Source: Taxillus chinensis
Taxonomy: Eukaryota; Streptophyta; Magnoliopsida; Santalales; Loranthaceae
Length of the DNA: 64,000 nucleotides
Direction: 5' to 3'
Assembly: GCA_023512835.1 (NCBI GenBank)
Contig: CM042088.1
Span: 2,418,001 to 2,482,000 of the forward strand
Each line of letters opens with the position of its first letter. Positions within the stretch are counted from its first letter, which is position 1. Positions 33,953-46,346 of the stretch are shown piece by piece. The position numbers were made by a program, and so were the translations under genes. The notes under the pieces are model-generated. The model had not been told where the DNA came from. It made no database searches and saw only the letters and a program-made list of their open reading frames with translations.

Positions 33953-34487
33953 CTCTTTCCTGAGCGCTTCTTTGACTTTTCTCAAGAAACCATGGACTAT
34001 CTTCTTCTTTCGTGTAGCAAATCCATGTGCTTGGCAAGGATCATACAACACCGCATGTCCCACACTTAGGTCCAACTAAAGAAGCACAAAATGGCGGTCT
34101 ACAAGGACAGGGATGAGGACCTCTTGCACTTGATGCCAAGAGTGATGACCTTCTGCAGCTCCATTTATTCTTTGACGAAGAACATGCTCTGCTAGAGGCT
34201 ACTCATACAATTCACACAGCATGATGGAAGTGTATTGTGCCATAAGGTAGTCATTAGGCTTTGTGTTGGAGCCCATTTTGTCCGGGTTGGACATACTAAC
34301 CCCATTTGATAAACCTTTTTGCCCATGCCATATACCTTGTTGAACAGGTCCACAATGATCCCATACTTCCAAGAAATGGTTTACCCCAATTTGCACGAGA
34401 TGGATACAAATGACACGGACGGGGAGTCCAAAATTAATGGCTTCTGCTACAAGTCTTTGAAGCACCCCAAGACCAACACCAGGTGAT
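33953..34487 (-). pseudogene. Ulp1-like protease, N-terminal part of domain
   Basis: On the minus strand, after about 34150: QEVLIPVLVDRHFVLL, a TAG stop, LDLSVGHAVLYDPCQAHGFA, then KKKIVHGFLRKVKEALRKEG, leading directly across the solo LTR into LLTSKFPL. The histidine of DRHFVLL and aspartate of LYDP occupy the positions of the catalytic His and Asp in C48 proteases. The region from 34487 to 34200 (GVGLGVLQRLVAEAINFGLP, YLMAQYTSIMLCELYE) is a probable N-terminal extension. Second family member: 53755-55427. One in-frame stop was seen in the domain. Confidence 0.75.
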
Positions 34488-37377
34488 GGAGGATGAAAAT
34501 TGGAGACCAACGCACTTGACCGAGCTCAAATCGGACTTAAAATGAAGAAGTTATGGCCAAAACAACTTTCGTTGGAAAAAGTCAAGCTTGCCAAAAGACG
34601 GTCAATGCCCCTAGTCAAACTGCCCGCAAAAGTGATCATGCGAAACTCTCCAAAATGTCTATGTGGGCGAATACGGGTCTTCCCAAACAATCCCCAAAAG
34701 GTCGTCCATTTTTGCATTATGGGTAAGGGTAAAAAGGTAATTAAAAGTTAAAAAAAAACTTCGGGGTTGACCGTTGACTGTCGACCTGCCGACACTCCGA
34801 CCTTCGACTTGCCACCTTGACCCATTGACCTTCGAAGCCTCGAAGCCTCGAAGCCTCGAAGCCTCAAAGAGTCGAAGCCTCGAAGCCCCGCTGCCGACAC
34901 TCCGATCTACGACTCGCCCCTTCGGACTTTCGAACCCTGTGAAGATGCGACGCCTCGAGACTTACGACGCCAGGACTTACGACGCCAGGACTTGCGACGC
35001 CTTGACCTGCGAACCTCCGACCTTCGACCCTTCGACCCATGACCCTCGAAGCCCCGCTGCCGACACTCCGACCTTCGACCTGCTGACACTTCGACCCGTT
35101 GACCGTTGACCTTCGCCCCACCGAAATTTCGACCCACCGAAGCTTCGACCTTACCGACACTTCGACTTGCCGACACTCTGACCTGCCGACACTTCGAACC
35201 TCTGACCCCTTTGACCTTCGTTGGTTGGCGTTTCTCGCTGGCTTGTTTTTTTTTCTCGCTGGCTGTTCATGAGACCCATCCTCTGCGCTGGCCACCTGAC
35301 AAAGAATCAATTTTGCAACAACCCTGTCAGTCACATGTGCTAAAATACAAATTCAAAAGGGAATCACGAGCTGCCCTGTTTTCCGCACAAGCTGTCCACC
35401 CGACAAAGCATCAAGTCTGCAAATTAAAATACTGCATCCAAAATACAGCATTTAATGCTGCAATTAATAACAGTCCAGCCAAAAAATTTCTGTAGCCCTT
35501 TAAGATGCAGTCGTCCATCCCTTAACAAAAAAAGAAAAAAAAGAAAAAAGGACAACAAAAAAGGAAGAGGAGAAGAGAGAAAAAGAGAGAGCCATCATCG
35601 TGAAAAAAAAAAACACACAGAGAGAGCCATCATCGTGGGAAAAGAAACCTGCAAACCAGAGAGAGCAAAAAACAGAGAGAGAAAAGGAAAAAACAGAGAG
35701 TTGAAAAAAAGAGAGAAACTCAAAAACCAGAAAAAAGAGATCACTCTTCCACACCTCCCTGACTGCCATCCTCTCAGATTAAACACCCAGTCTTCTGCAA
35801 TCAACATCACTCCTTCATCCTCTTTCCCTCCTGTCTCACTCCAGCTCCCTTCTTTTTCTCAGCAAGAAAAAAACACAAAAACAGCCCCAACTTCAGCCCT
35901 TTTTTCTCGTGTTCAGCAAGCAAAAAACATAACAGACACCAATCCTGTTCCAATCCCCTATTTCTCACGCCTACCCTCCTTATTTCCAGTCATCAAAAAT
36001 CTCAAACCCAGAAAATACACCACTCCACTCTTCAAATACCAAGAAATCCCCCTCACAAACCTCGCTGTCAGATCTTGTTGGTTCTAAGTAAGTGATTATC
36101 AGCGCCGATAGGAGTTCAAACAGAAGATTGGTGTTGCAAGCTTCAAAGTCAGTTCAACCCTTATCTTTTCATTACTTTTTCAGCTCATTTGTATTAATGT
36201 TTGATGTAATTCTTAATAGTTCCTTGTATTTCTTTTCCTTTTACTTGTTACATTGTATTTTGTTTTCTTTATTGTATTTCCCTTTACTTTGTATGTTGTA
36301 ATAGGTTGTAATAGATAAAGTATAGCAAGCAAAAAATCAAAAGAAACTCAAAAAAAAAAAAGAGAGGCAAAAAAGAGAGGTATAAAAAAAAAAGAGATGA
36401 AAAAAAAACAAAAACAAAAAAAGGGGAAAAAGAAAAAAAGTGCTTTTTTTTTTTTTTTGTGGATGTCACACTCACACACTCCAAATCTATTTTGATATAT
36501 GTGTTCCTATGTATTTTCAATTGTTGAAACGTGTAGATTTAGGTTCAAAGTTTAAAAAAAAACACAAAAAAAATAACAAAATGTTTTTTTTTTCAATATG
36601 TTTTCTATAAAATGTTTTTCTATAAAAAATTTTCCAAATATGTTCAAAATGTCTCCTTCAAAAAAAACAAACAAAAAAAGAAAAAACGTTTGTGCAATAA
36701 AAATGTTCCAAAATGCTTTCCAAAACAAAAAAACATGAGACCCGTACGTTTTCCAAATCCATTTAAAACAAAAAAAACATGTTTTACCTTCCAAAAACAA
36801 AAAAAAAAACAAAACAAAACAAAAAACAAAAAAGAAAGCAAAACCAAAACCAAACGTTTTTTTACAAAACATAAAAAAAAGTATATTTTCTAACCCAAAA
36901 AACCAAAAAAAAAGGGAAAATAAAAAACCATTTTTAGGACTTCAATTTCCAAAAGTAAAACCAAAAAACCAAAACCAACCCATAGGCTCTCATTCTTCAC
37001 TTCAAATAAAAACCCAAAACTTTTAGGATTCCCTTCAGAAATTTAGGATAAATCCATTTTAACCATAACTTTAACAAATAACTTAGCCAAATAAAAATCA
37101 TAGACTTTTAGAAAATTTAACCCAGTCATAGCAGTACAAATAAAAGAAAAACCTCCTCCTCCTCAATTAGATACCGAAAGGGCGCTGTAGGGGTGCTAAT
37201 CCTTCCCTACACGTAACCAACTCCCAAACCCTTCTCTGATGACGCAGACCACACACTTTAAACTACTCAAAGTAGAGGGTATCCAACTGTACCCCAAAAA
37301 CAGTTGGTGGCGACTCTAAAACTTTTCACCTTTGGTTTAGTTTGAGCTCACCCCAAAACGAGCCCGGACGAAAACCA
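34488..37377. mobile_element. Unclassified LTR-like insertion
   Basis: A 2890-bp block between two GTGAT repeats (34483-34487 and 37378-37382), interrupting the env-like/Ulp1 region. On the minus strand it begins TGGTTTTCGTCCGGGC and ends CATCCTCC, so only one end has canonical TG/CA. Contents: an array of TCGAAGCC and TTCGACC words (34780-35220), A-rich low-complexity DNA (35520-35760, 36300-36960), and near the right end TTGGTGGCGACTCT (37307-37320), which resembles the tRNA-Arg primer site of Tat/Ogre elements. It may be a solo LTR or an LTR with a stub of internal sequence. No coding region is credible. Confidence 0.55.
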
Positions 37378-37382
37378 GTGAT

Positions 37383-39155
37383 GACACTCTGCCTCCACTA
37401 CATGCTGCATGGTTCGGCAAAAAAGATCAACATCATCTGCACATAAATATTCATTAGCTAAGATCCGCTACAAGTAGGACAATGTGAACACTTCGGAATC
37501 CCTAGCAAATCACGCTTGCCAAGCTCCATTTTGAAGGAACCACTCAAACTCTGTTGTGGCCTTAAGGGTTGACAAAGATGGATTAATAGTCACATATACT
37601 GGCTTGCCCAATAAATCCTCTTGTGCAGCCTCTGAAGAAGCACCAGACCACCGTTGTAGGGGTTAAATGATGGGAATGAGAGCATGAGAAGAACTTGGGC
37701 CTGCCTGAGGTTTGAATGAAGCTAGCACTGCTGGGTGAGAGTATGGCTGATAAGCATGCATCTCCTCCTCCTGAGGGTATTGTGGGTACTCAGGTGTCTC
37801 CTCCGTCTGATCAAACTTGGGCTGCGCCAAAGGTATTGTCTCCTCAGAAAGGTCTACAATTTGGGCTTTTGTAGACTTCTTCTTTCTTCGCAAAACTTTC
37901 CAAAATTTTCCCAACATGCCCTTCACTTCTTTTTACTCTTTGATTAAAAGGGATTGGCTCTTTTGCAATTGTCCAATTTGTTTCTTGGTCACGGCCTATT
38001 CTTCTTGAAGTTGATCTGTTCTTCACTTCAGGTCTTCATAAGACGAGCTAAATGGTGGATTAGGGGCTTCCCATGCTATTGCTGACGGTTATGAAGTTGC
38101 TTGCTGGTCTTGGGATAGAAATTCCAACAACTCCTACAACTGGATACGAGTTATGTGGCCATTAGTGAAGGCCCAATTGATCACCTCAGCTTTCACTTAT
38201 AACTTGCCCACTAATTCCTTGAAAGAAGTTATACACATCTACCTTATGGACATTATATTGCATGTAAAGAGCAGTCAACTGGAATATATGTTGTTTTCTT
38301 GCATTCATGGTAGTAGATGTGTCTCTAGAATGTTCAGTAGGCCTTTCCATGTGCATACTATGCCGTGAGGGCTGGGGTGCAATGGGAGTACTAGCTCCCC
38401 ATTTCCTTCTGAAACTAACCCCTAGAGCCCCTTCAGGTTGAAGGACTCTCAATATCAAATTAGATGGGAAGATGGTAGGTTCTATATGTACACACAAGTG
38501 CGCATACTGAAAGTGAAACAACATGCTCAACACCCTCCCATATAATCGTTTATTCACATCTCTTTTCCAAAGTTGAAAGATCTCAGTTGCCCAGTCAATA
38601 TTTAGTTGATGATCAATGCAGTAAATAAACTCAAGATGAGATTTTGGTACCGAATTAACCCCACTAGTTTACAACAATAGACACTTTCCTACCAAGTGGA
38701 CAAGGCATCTATATTTCTCTACAAATCCATTTTTGGTGAATTGCCTTCTTCTCCCAAATTCCTTACTGAAAATAAATGCTCTACCGTAAGCTCTTAAGCT
38801 TAAATTAAGGATTTCTTGTGAGGGATTTGGGAGATCAAAATAGTCTCTAATCATAGCAGGTGAAATAGAGATTAAAAATCCTTGATCTTCTCCAATTATT
38901 TCATTATCCTCATCATTCACATATACTGAGTTATAGAACTCATGCATAGCAGGGTAGAATAAATCACTTCGGGTAGAGACTAACCTTTTAAAACCAAGGG
39001 TTTGAAGCTTCATCATCACTTCTTCTGCCCAATCAATATTTCCAGAACCTCCCAGTCTAGCATGTGTCCAATGAAAATCTCCTTTTCTCCTCTTATCTTG
39101 GAAGGTGAGGCTTTTGGTGTGGCTACCCTCAAGTGCGCCCTTCTAGTTCGTGCCA
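37383..39155 (-). pseudogene. Athila-like env-like ORF
   Basis: On the minus strand an ATG at 39155 opens MARTRRAHLRVATPKASPSK. After a frameshift the best frame reads MMKLQTLGFKRLVSTRSDLF then YPAMHEFYNSVYVNDEDNEI, ISISPAMIRDYFDLPNPSQE and RCLVHLVGKCLLL (39019-38669), then, after stops, VPKSHLEFIYCIDHQLNIDW and KRLYGRVLSMLFHFQYAHLC. Downstream pieces (38026-37663) are polar, ending GPSSSHALIPII. The layout (residues around the FYNSV motif, a 'domain' of about 200 residues, then a polar tail) parallels the copia env-like ORF at 27831. No membrane helix is visible. The ORF continues toward the Ulp1 domain beyond the insert at 34488-37377. Confidence 0.65.
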
Positions 39156-39947
39156 TAGTTGCAAAGCAAAGATGTGTTCGTGAAGAATAAGGGAAGGAGA
39201 AGAGGCAAGTTGTGAAGCCAAAGCATAGGCTTCCCTTCCATATATAATATCAAATCGGGGAACACAAATTTACGTTTTTGACCAAGTAAATAGGCTTCAA
39301 TGATGTCACGGGCAAACCAAAGATCGTTCTAGAAAATGCCAGCTATCTCCCATTAAAATTTCAGAGCAAAAGGACGCAAAACCCACTTGCATGTGACATC
39401 GCATTGTCGCGGGCAGGGGCAAATTAGTCCAATTTTTCTCACCAAGTCACGGATGCATAGTAGTATCAGAATCAGTCTACACGCGATAATACCTGATGTC
39501 ACGGGCAGCCATTTTTAGCCTCAAATAAGCTCCAAAACTATTGGAATTTTACAGGCTGGTGGCTCATCCTTCAAGGAACAAAACGTGTCACTTTATTTGT
39601 CAAAATTCTAACCTTTTAAAACCTTTATTGCAATTTCTTGAATTGTCTTCAAAGCTTGGTGGGTCCCCCAGATGCTTAACGTTTGGGCTTGTATTTGGGC
39701 CCTACAGAGACTACCTGATTGCCGAACTCAATCGCACATGCTTTAACACTCTGCAATAATGGTTAATGAAGCCCAAAACCTCCCTCCTACAGCAATGGTT
39801 AGAGAACAACACATACAACCACAAATTAACAATAAAATTAAAATTAAAAATATAATTAAAAATAAATTTAGCTTAAAGTAATGGATACACCATGGGCTGC
39901 CTCCCATGAAGCGCTTAGTTAAGGTCACTAGCTTGACCGTCTCTCTG
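39156..39947 (-). other. Integrase-to-env spacer with embedded palindrome module
   Basis: Non-coding. Near 39885-39915 is the GCGCTTCATGGGAGGCAGCC motif (minus strand) common just after integrase in Athila-like elements. From about 39278 to 39560 the + strand aligns with the start of the Tekay-like LTR module (GACCAAGTAAATAGGCTTCA versus 16462) and includes two decayed palindromes. It is therefore an insertion of the CACGTG module in a non-LTR setting. Confidence 0.6.
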
Positions 39948-41110
39948 TCAATTTGTGAGCAAGGTCAGGTGGTCAACCACCTGGGCCTCTTCAGAAGAAA
40001 AGTAAGGTTTTACCCTTTGCCCATTAACTTTGAATAACTCCCCTGAGGTTGATTGAAGCTCAACACTATCATATGGGAAAACCTTTGTCACAGTGAAAGG
40101 TTCCATCCATTTGGATCGCAGCTTCCCTTGGAAGGGTTTCAGTCTGGAGTTAAAGAGAAGCACCTTCTGTCCAGGTTGAACGGTAGAAGGACTGATCTTC
40201 CTGTCATGAATGATCTTGGTCCTTTCCCTGTAAAGCCGAGCACTTTCATAAGCATTGAACCGGAATTCCTCTAGTTCGTTCAATTGGTGCAAGCGAAGTT
40301 CCTTGGGAGTGTTGGGATCCATATTAAGCTTTTTCACAGCCCAGAATGCCTTGTGCTCAAGTTCAACTGGCAAATGACAAGCTTTGCCATACAGTAGACG
40401 GTAAGGAGACATTCCAATGGGCATTTTGAATGCAGTGTGGTAAGCCCATAATGCCTCATCAAGCTTTTGAGACCGATCCTTGTGATTGCCTCCCACTGTC
40501 TTTTCAAGAATTTGTTTAATTTTCCTGTTAGAGACTTCAGCCAGTCCGTTCGCTTGGGGGTGATAGGCCAAAGTTCGCCTATGCTGCACCCTATATTTGC
40601 TCAACATCTTATAAAAAATTTTATTACAAAAGTGACTTCCCCCATCACTGATAATAGCTCTTGGTATCCCAAATCTACTGAATATATTTCGGCAAAGGAA
40701 TTTTGTAACCACTGGAGCATCATTCTTCCTTGTGGGCATAGCTTCAACCCACTTTGAGAGATAGTCAACTACTAAAAGAATATACATATACCCAGCTGAA
40801 GGTGGGAAGGGGCCCATAAAGTCAATACCCCAAATATTAAAGAGTTCAACTGGAAGAATACCAGTTTGGGGCATCTCTTGCTTTCTAGTGATTCCTCCCA
40901 TTCATTGACATTGATCACAAGATCTAATAAAGGTGTAAGTGTCTCTGAACATGGTAGGCCAATAGAATCCACTTTGCAAAATCTTTGCCACCGTTCTTTG
41001 CACTCCAAAGTGGCCAGCATAATCAGATGAGCGACAATGCTTCAAAACACTTTCCACTTCTTCCTCTGGCAAACATCTTCTAAGAACTTGATCAGCACCT
41101 CGCCTGTAAA
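39948..41110 (-). pseudogene. Athila-like integrase
   Basis: The H2C2 zinc region is visible on the minus strand at about 41060-40900 (VLKHCRSSDYAGHFG, then CDQCQ followed by a TGA where CGA would encode Arg). The core domain is open from 40901 to 39948 (317 codons): [41 protein letters not shown] and [20 protein letters not shown] give the DDE triad. The C-terminal part has [20 protein letters not shown] and [20 protein letters not shown]. This is the best preserved ORF in the window. No chromodomain is seen, as expected for Athila/Tat types. Confidence 0.93.
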
Positions 41111-41123
41111 GATAGGGATCATC

Positions 41124-42866
41124 CTATATATACTTGCGTACATCAACTAAGAACCGTTTCTTTTGTTGATAAGTAAACTCTTGAGGTACATAAGAACATG
41201 CACGATAGTTCACTATGTCAGTAAACCATGGCGTCTTTGCTTCTGCTGAGAACAGTTGCTCGTTAGGGAAGGTGTTAGCAATGATAGACTCTTTTGTGTT
41301 ACCTTCCCCTAGCTCCAGTCTAGATAGATGATCAGCCATGGTATTGGAGGTTCCTTTTAAATCTTTGATTTCCAGGTCAAACTCCTAGAGCAACAGAACC
41401 CATCTAATCAATCTGGGTTAGCATTGTTTTTACTGAACAAATACCTCAGGGTAGCATGATCAGTGTAAACAATAACTTTCAGTCCCAATAGATAGGACCG
41501 AAACTTCTCACAAGCAAAAACCACAGCCAGCAACTCCTTCTCGGTAGTAGTGTAATTCAACTGAGCTTCATTGAGTGTGCGGCTGGTGTAATAAATAGCC
41601 CAAAATACCTTGTTCCTTTTCTGTCTAAGTACTACTCCAATTGCATAATCGCTGGCATCACACATCAACTCAAATGGTTGAGTCCAGTTAGGAGCAACAA
41701 TCACAGGTGTTGAACTCAGTCTCTCCTTCAACACCATAAAGGCTTTCAAACAATCTGCCGAAAAGATAAAAGGAGCATCCTTTTCCAGTAACACGCTAAG
41801 GGGTTTCGCTATCTTGGAAAAATCCCGAATGAAGCGCCGATAGAACCCAGCATGGCCCAAAAAACTTCGAATGCCCTTTACATTGGTAGGGGGAGGAAGA
41901 TTTTTGATAGTAGAGACTTTGGGTCGATCAACCTCTAGCCCAGCTGTAGATACCTTATGACCAAGGACAACACCCTCCTTGACCATAAATTCATACTTCT
42001 CCCAGTTCAAGATGAGGTCCTTGTCTTCACAATGGATTAAAACTGTTTCCAAATTCTTCAAACAAGTGGAGAAAAAAGAACCAAATACAAAGAAGTCATC
42101 CATGAAGACCTCCATAATGTCTTCCACCAAACCTTGAAAAATTGCCATCATGCACCTCTGAAACGTAGCAGGTGCGTTGCAAAGACCAAACGACATCCGT
42201 CTAAATGCAAATGTTCCAAGTGGGCACGTGAAAGTTATCTTCCCCTGGTCTTCCGGTGCAACAACAATCTGATTATACCCTGAATAGCCGTCAAGGAAGC
42301 AACAATATGGATATCCGGCAAGACGGTCCAACATCTAGATCAATAAATGGCAATGGAAAGTGGTCCTTGCGGGTAGCCTTGTTTATTTTTTGATAGTCAA
42401 TACAGACATGCCACCCTGTAACAGTCCGGGAAGGAATGAGTTCATTTTTCTCGTTTCTAATAATAGTCATACCCCCCTTCTTTGGAACCACTTGTACTGG
42501 ACTCACCCATGAGCTGTCAGAGATAGCAAAGATGATAACAACTTTCCTCTACTTGATTATTTCCTTGCCAACCACTTCTTTCATAGCAGGGTTAAGCCTA
42601 TGTTCCCACTCAACTGTGGGAGTAAATGTCTCTTCCATTAAAATCTTATGCATACAGATCGCTGGGCTAATTCCCTTGATATCCTCAATTGTCCAACCCA
42701 AGGCTTGCTTGTGTTTTCGTAAAACCTCAAGTAGCTATTCACTTTCTCTCTTTGTTAATGCTGCAGCTACTATCACGGGATATCTTCCTTGTGTGTCCAA
42801 AAACTCGTATTTAAGATGTTCAGGAAGTTGTTTTAATACTGGGAGCTGTCTCGTAGATACTGAAGG
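41124..42866 (-). pseudogene. Athila-like reverse transcriptase and RNase H
   Basis: Minus-strand motifs in order: RLNPAMKEVVGKEIIK (stop), SSWVSPVQVVPKKGGMT, VTGWHVCIDYQKINKATRKD, HFPLPFID; then the frame 42334-41408 with GYSGYNQIVVAPEDQGKITF, RMSFGLCNAPATFQRCMM, the catalytic EVFMDDFFVFG, LGHKVSTAGLEVDRPKV, SFLGHAGFYRRFIRDFSKIA, and RNase H FELMCDASDYAIGVVL, NYTTTEKELLAVVFACEKFR and VYTDHATLRYLFSK. The tail at 41339-41124 holds MADHLSRLELGEGN, the typical RNase H-integrase link. A small frameshift at about 42320 and several nonsense changes break it. Confidence 0.93.
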
Positions 42867-43586
42867 CTATGTAGGTGCTGAGGGCTGCTGCTCAACCTGC
42901 TCAACTAAAGCTTCCATCTCTTCTTCTTTGTCAACTTCACTGAAATCTACTTGCTGTAATTCATGGTCCAGACTTTCAGTTATGATATTCTCTTCAAAAT
43001 AATCATCCACAAAGTCAGCAATGTGATTAATCCAGAAACAGCTTGAAGAGTCATTAGTTCTGCGCATATACTTCTCCATGTTAAAAACAACTGCATCTTC
43101 ATCAACACGCAGTGTCAACTCTCCTGAATTGACATCAATTAACGCCCTGCATGTGCTTAAGAATGGCCTCCCTAGTATCAGTTGGACACCTCTGTCTTCC
43201 ACCATATCCAGTACAATGAAATCAGCTGGGAAGATAAACTTGTCCACTTTAATTAGGACATCTTCAATGATGCCTGCAGGTTTACCTATTGAATGATCGG
43301 CAAACTGCAATGAGATAGACGTAGGCTTCATACCCGTTAAGCCTAACCGTCGGTAGATAGACATAGGCATCAAATTTATACTTGCCCCTAAATCACAAAG
43401 GGCTTGTTCCAACTGTGAATTCCCAATGGTGCACGAAAGGGTAAAGCTACTTGGATCTTTTAGCTTGGGTGGTAGCTTATGTTGCACTACTGCATTAATA
43501 TCATTTGTGAGAGCCATAACCTCACAATCTGCATAACATTTTTTCTTTGAAAGCAGGTCCTTTAAGAATTTTACATACTTGGGCAT
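42867..43586 (-). pseudogene. Athila-like aspartic protease
   Basis: Open for 239 codons: MPKYVKFLKDLLSKKKCYAD, then the active site ALCDLGASINLMPMSIYRRL (LCDLGAS, Athila form of DTGA), IGKPAGIIEDVLIKVDKFIF and LILGRPFLSTCRALIDVNSG. The TAG just upstream (after EALE) and the end near QQPSAPT are in-phase with the adjacent gag and RT frames, so the whole was once one polyprotein. Confidence 0.9.
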
Positions 43587-45286
43587 CTACTCTAATGCTT
43601 CAATAAAAGGGATGTTCACTTCCAACTTCTTAAATATTTCCAAATACTTGCGAAACTGAGCATCAAGTTTTTCCTTCCTCAACCTTCGAGGATACGTCAT
43701 AGGAGGCTGATATGGTGCTGGTTTTATGGTTGTAGGCTGACTCACTTCAACCTTTTCCTTCTCTTTCTCCAACTATTCAGCACTACCTCCATCTTGTTCT
43801 GATTCAATATTTTGTTCTTTTTCCTCACTAGAATCTACTCCTATTCCACTCGGCTGAAGTTCATTCCCACTTCTTAGCATGATAGCCTTGCAATGCTCTC
43901 TTGGGTTAACTTTGGTATTGCTTGGGAAATTATTGGATGAAGAGGGCAAGACTGCATTAGCCAACTGACCTATTTGCTGTTCTATATTCTTCATAGCCAT
44001 CCCAAGGTCTTGAACTGAAGTAGTGAGAGATTCAATCCTTGTTTCTCCTTTGCTCATCTGATCAGTAGCTTGCTTTGCAAATTGATAGAAAAATTTCCTC
44101 ATCTCTTCATCTTTTGCCTTTTCCTTGTCTTCCTCCTTCTGCTGTGGAAGCTTCTCAAATCCTGGAGGTAATTATGGCTGAGAATTCTCACCATATTGTG
44201 GAGCTCCATTGGCTGGATCTTTGTTATGCCTTTGCCATATGTATGGTTGCTGAAAATTCTGAGTTCCTCATTGATTTTGATAATTGTTGGCCGTAGGAGG
44301 AGTTTGATATTGATTCTAAAATTGCCTTTGAAAACCTCCTCCTCTATTACCAACATATTGAGCTTCTTCAACGGGTTGAGCAGCAGAAGTATCCTCAACA
44401 ATAGCCTTCTGATCAGTCCTTCCCTCCATTCTCACAGCCATGACTGACATTTGCTCAGTCGACATCACCATTTTCTTGGTAAGCTCATCCAACTGATTTG
44501 AGTTGGACACTGCTGCAACTGGTTTAACCTTTGTACACCGATCAATCGACCATTGGCAATTAGATAATGCCATTCTCTCTAACAAATCAACTGCAGCAGT
44601 AGGTTCCATCATTATAAAAGCTCCTCCAGCAGCAGCATCTATCATATTTCTAGTTGCTTGTTGCAAGCCCATAAAGAATGACTCCACTTGCAACCATTTA
44701 GGTATTCCATGCTTAGGATACTTGCTAACCAAATCCTTGAACCTCTCCCAAGCTTCATAGAGAGATTCATCACTATGTTGGCTGAACTGGCTAATTTGAC
44801 TCCTCAGATGCATCACCCGCGTTGGTAGAAAGTATTAGAGAGGAACTTCTCCACCATTTGATCCCATGTGGTAATACTTCCAACTGGTAGAGATTGGAAC
44901 CATCCAAGTGCTCTATCCTTCAAAGAAAACAAAAAGAGTCGGAGCTTGATTGCATCATCAGAAACTCCATTGATTTTCATCGTATCACATATTTGGAGGA
45001 ACCTCACTAGATGATTGTGTGGGTCATCTAATGTTGAACCTCTGAAAGCTTCTTACCCAACCATCTAAAGTAATGCTTGTTTTAGCTCAAAATTATTTGC
45101 TTGGACTGGCACTCTTCTGATGCCAGAATATTTATATGAAAGGATAGGTCTTGCATAATCCATGAAAGTACGTGGCTGCTGACCACCTTGACCATTATCA
45201 TTCATCTGACCTGCATTGTGTACATGGTCCTCTCTTGCTCTATTGTCTGCCATTATTTCTTCACACAAGGTGTGTAGACTGTCCAA
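43587..45286 (-). pseudogene. Athila-like Gag
   Basis: The minus-strand pieces are nearly collinear: YARPILSYKYSGIRRVPVQA (45175-45115), FRGSTLDDPHNHLVRF, KLRLFLFSLKDRALGWFQSL (the retrotransposon gag core), SDESLYEAWERFKDLVSKYP, VESFFMGLQQATRNMIDAAA, then a Gln/Asn-rich part, IEQQIGQLANAVLPSSSNNF and PREHCKAIMLRSG, ending YLEIFKKLEVNIPFIEALE at 43587. Breaks are mainly TAG, TAA and TGA where Gln or Arg codons are expected (for example before NQYQTPPT, before GTQNFQQ and before LPPGFEK), plus one frameshift near 44815. Confidence 0.9.
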
Positions 45287-45554
45287 CTGCTATTCGGCTG
45301 TAGCTAATACTCTATTAGCTCTTCACTGCTCACACAAAGTCCGTTCTATCTCGAGATCGTAAGGCAACAACTTGCCTCGAGAATGACACATGCACTGAGG
45401 AATTACCACAAACACTTGCTGTGTACACCTGAAAGCAACAAAAATAGAGAAATACCGGGTAACACCGCACTAGAGAAACAGAAAGTAAAAATTCCAGATT
45501 ACAAATGAACTTGATCACTTAATGTCACCTAATCCTAACATCATTTGGCTTGCC

Positions 45555-45572
45555 TCCCCGGCAACGACACCA
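45555..45572 (-). promoter_or_regulatory. tRNA-Asp-type primer binding site
   Basis: The minus strand reads TGGTGTCGTTGCCGGGGA, six bases inside the 5' LTR boundary at 45579. It differs from the common Athila-type primer site TGGCGCCGTTGCCGGGGA at two positions, both C-to-T. Complementary to plant tRNA-Asp 3' ends. Confidence 0.8.
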
Positions 45573-46309
45573 AAAACTTGACCTAAATAAATTGATTTGA
45601 TAGGTTTCGTAGCAAGTGCACTGGTTAAGTAATAAATTGAAGTATTTAAACTCCAACTGTCAAACCCACAGGGAGGTAGCTAATGCTGTCAAGCAGTAAA
45701 CACTAAGCTAACAAGTCTTATTTAATGTTTGAACAAATGATGTTTGTTTTGAATTGAGTTCTAAATACTAAACATGCAAAGCACTAAATCTAGAAAAATA
45801 GCGATTTGTAGAAACTTCGACACAAATTGGAGATAGATAGCAAGTTTAAGGTTCTAGGGTCACAACTTCCCCACCCAATGCCCTATAATATTCTGCTTAT
45901 GATACTTGTTCATAGTGATTTTTACCCACCAATCTTACACTTGGTCCATGTTAAGAAGGGTTTAAGCCTTTTATTCCATTTGGTCCATGAGAATAAAAGA
46001 TATAAAGGAAAACAACCAATTTAACATCACAGACTTGGTCCATCATGCCATTATCAAACCTAGTTCATCAAAATCCACCCTAGACAAGGGTTGAGATAAT
46101 CTAATCATGCATAAACCAGAGTAAACATTCAAAGTTGATGAACTAAATATGAAATAGAATTTCTCATAATCAACAAGCAAAATCCAAAAACTAGAAGTAT
46201 TACAAGTCATAGGGGGCTACATTGCTCCCCTAGAAAGAGATTTTTTACCCCATAATCATCCTTATAATCAAAATAAACCCAGAATAACACATATTATCAG
46301 TACCAATAA

Positions 46310-46346
<37 letters not shown>

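Noticed and set aside
31866..34487. A host SUMO protease gene or pseudogene
   Set aside because: Position between the env-like ORF and 3' LTR of an Athila-like element, and the same arrangement at 52500-56728, fit a retroelement domain better; no introns or flanking host exons seen.
35455..36087. 210-codon Lys-rich open frame
   Set aside because: Driven by A-rich low-complexity DNA inside an LTR-like insert; no domain.
36552..36893. Phe- or Lys-rich open frames on both strands
   Set aside because: Translation of A/T homopolymer-rich sequence.
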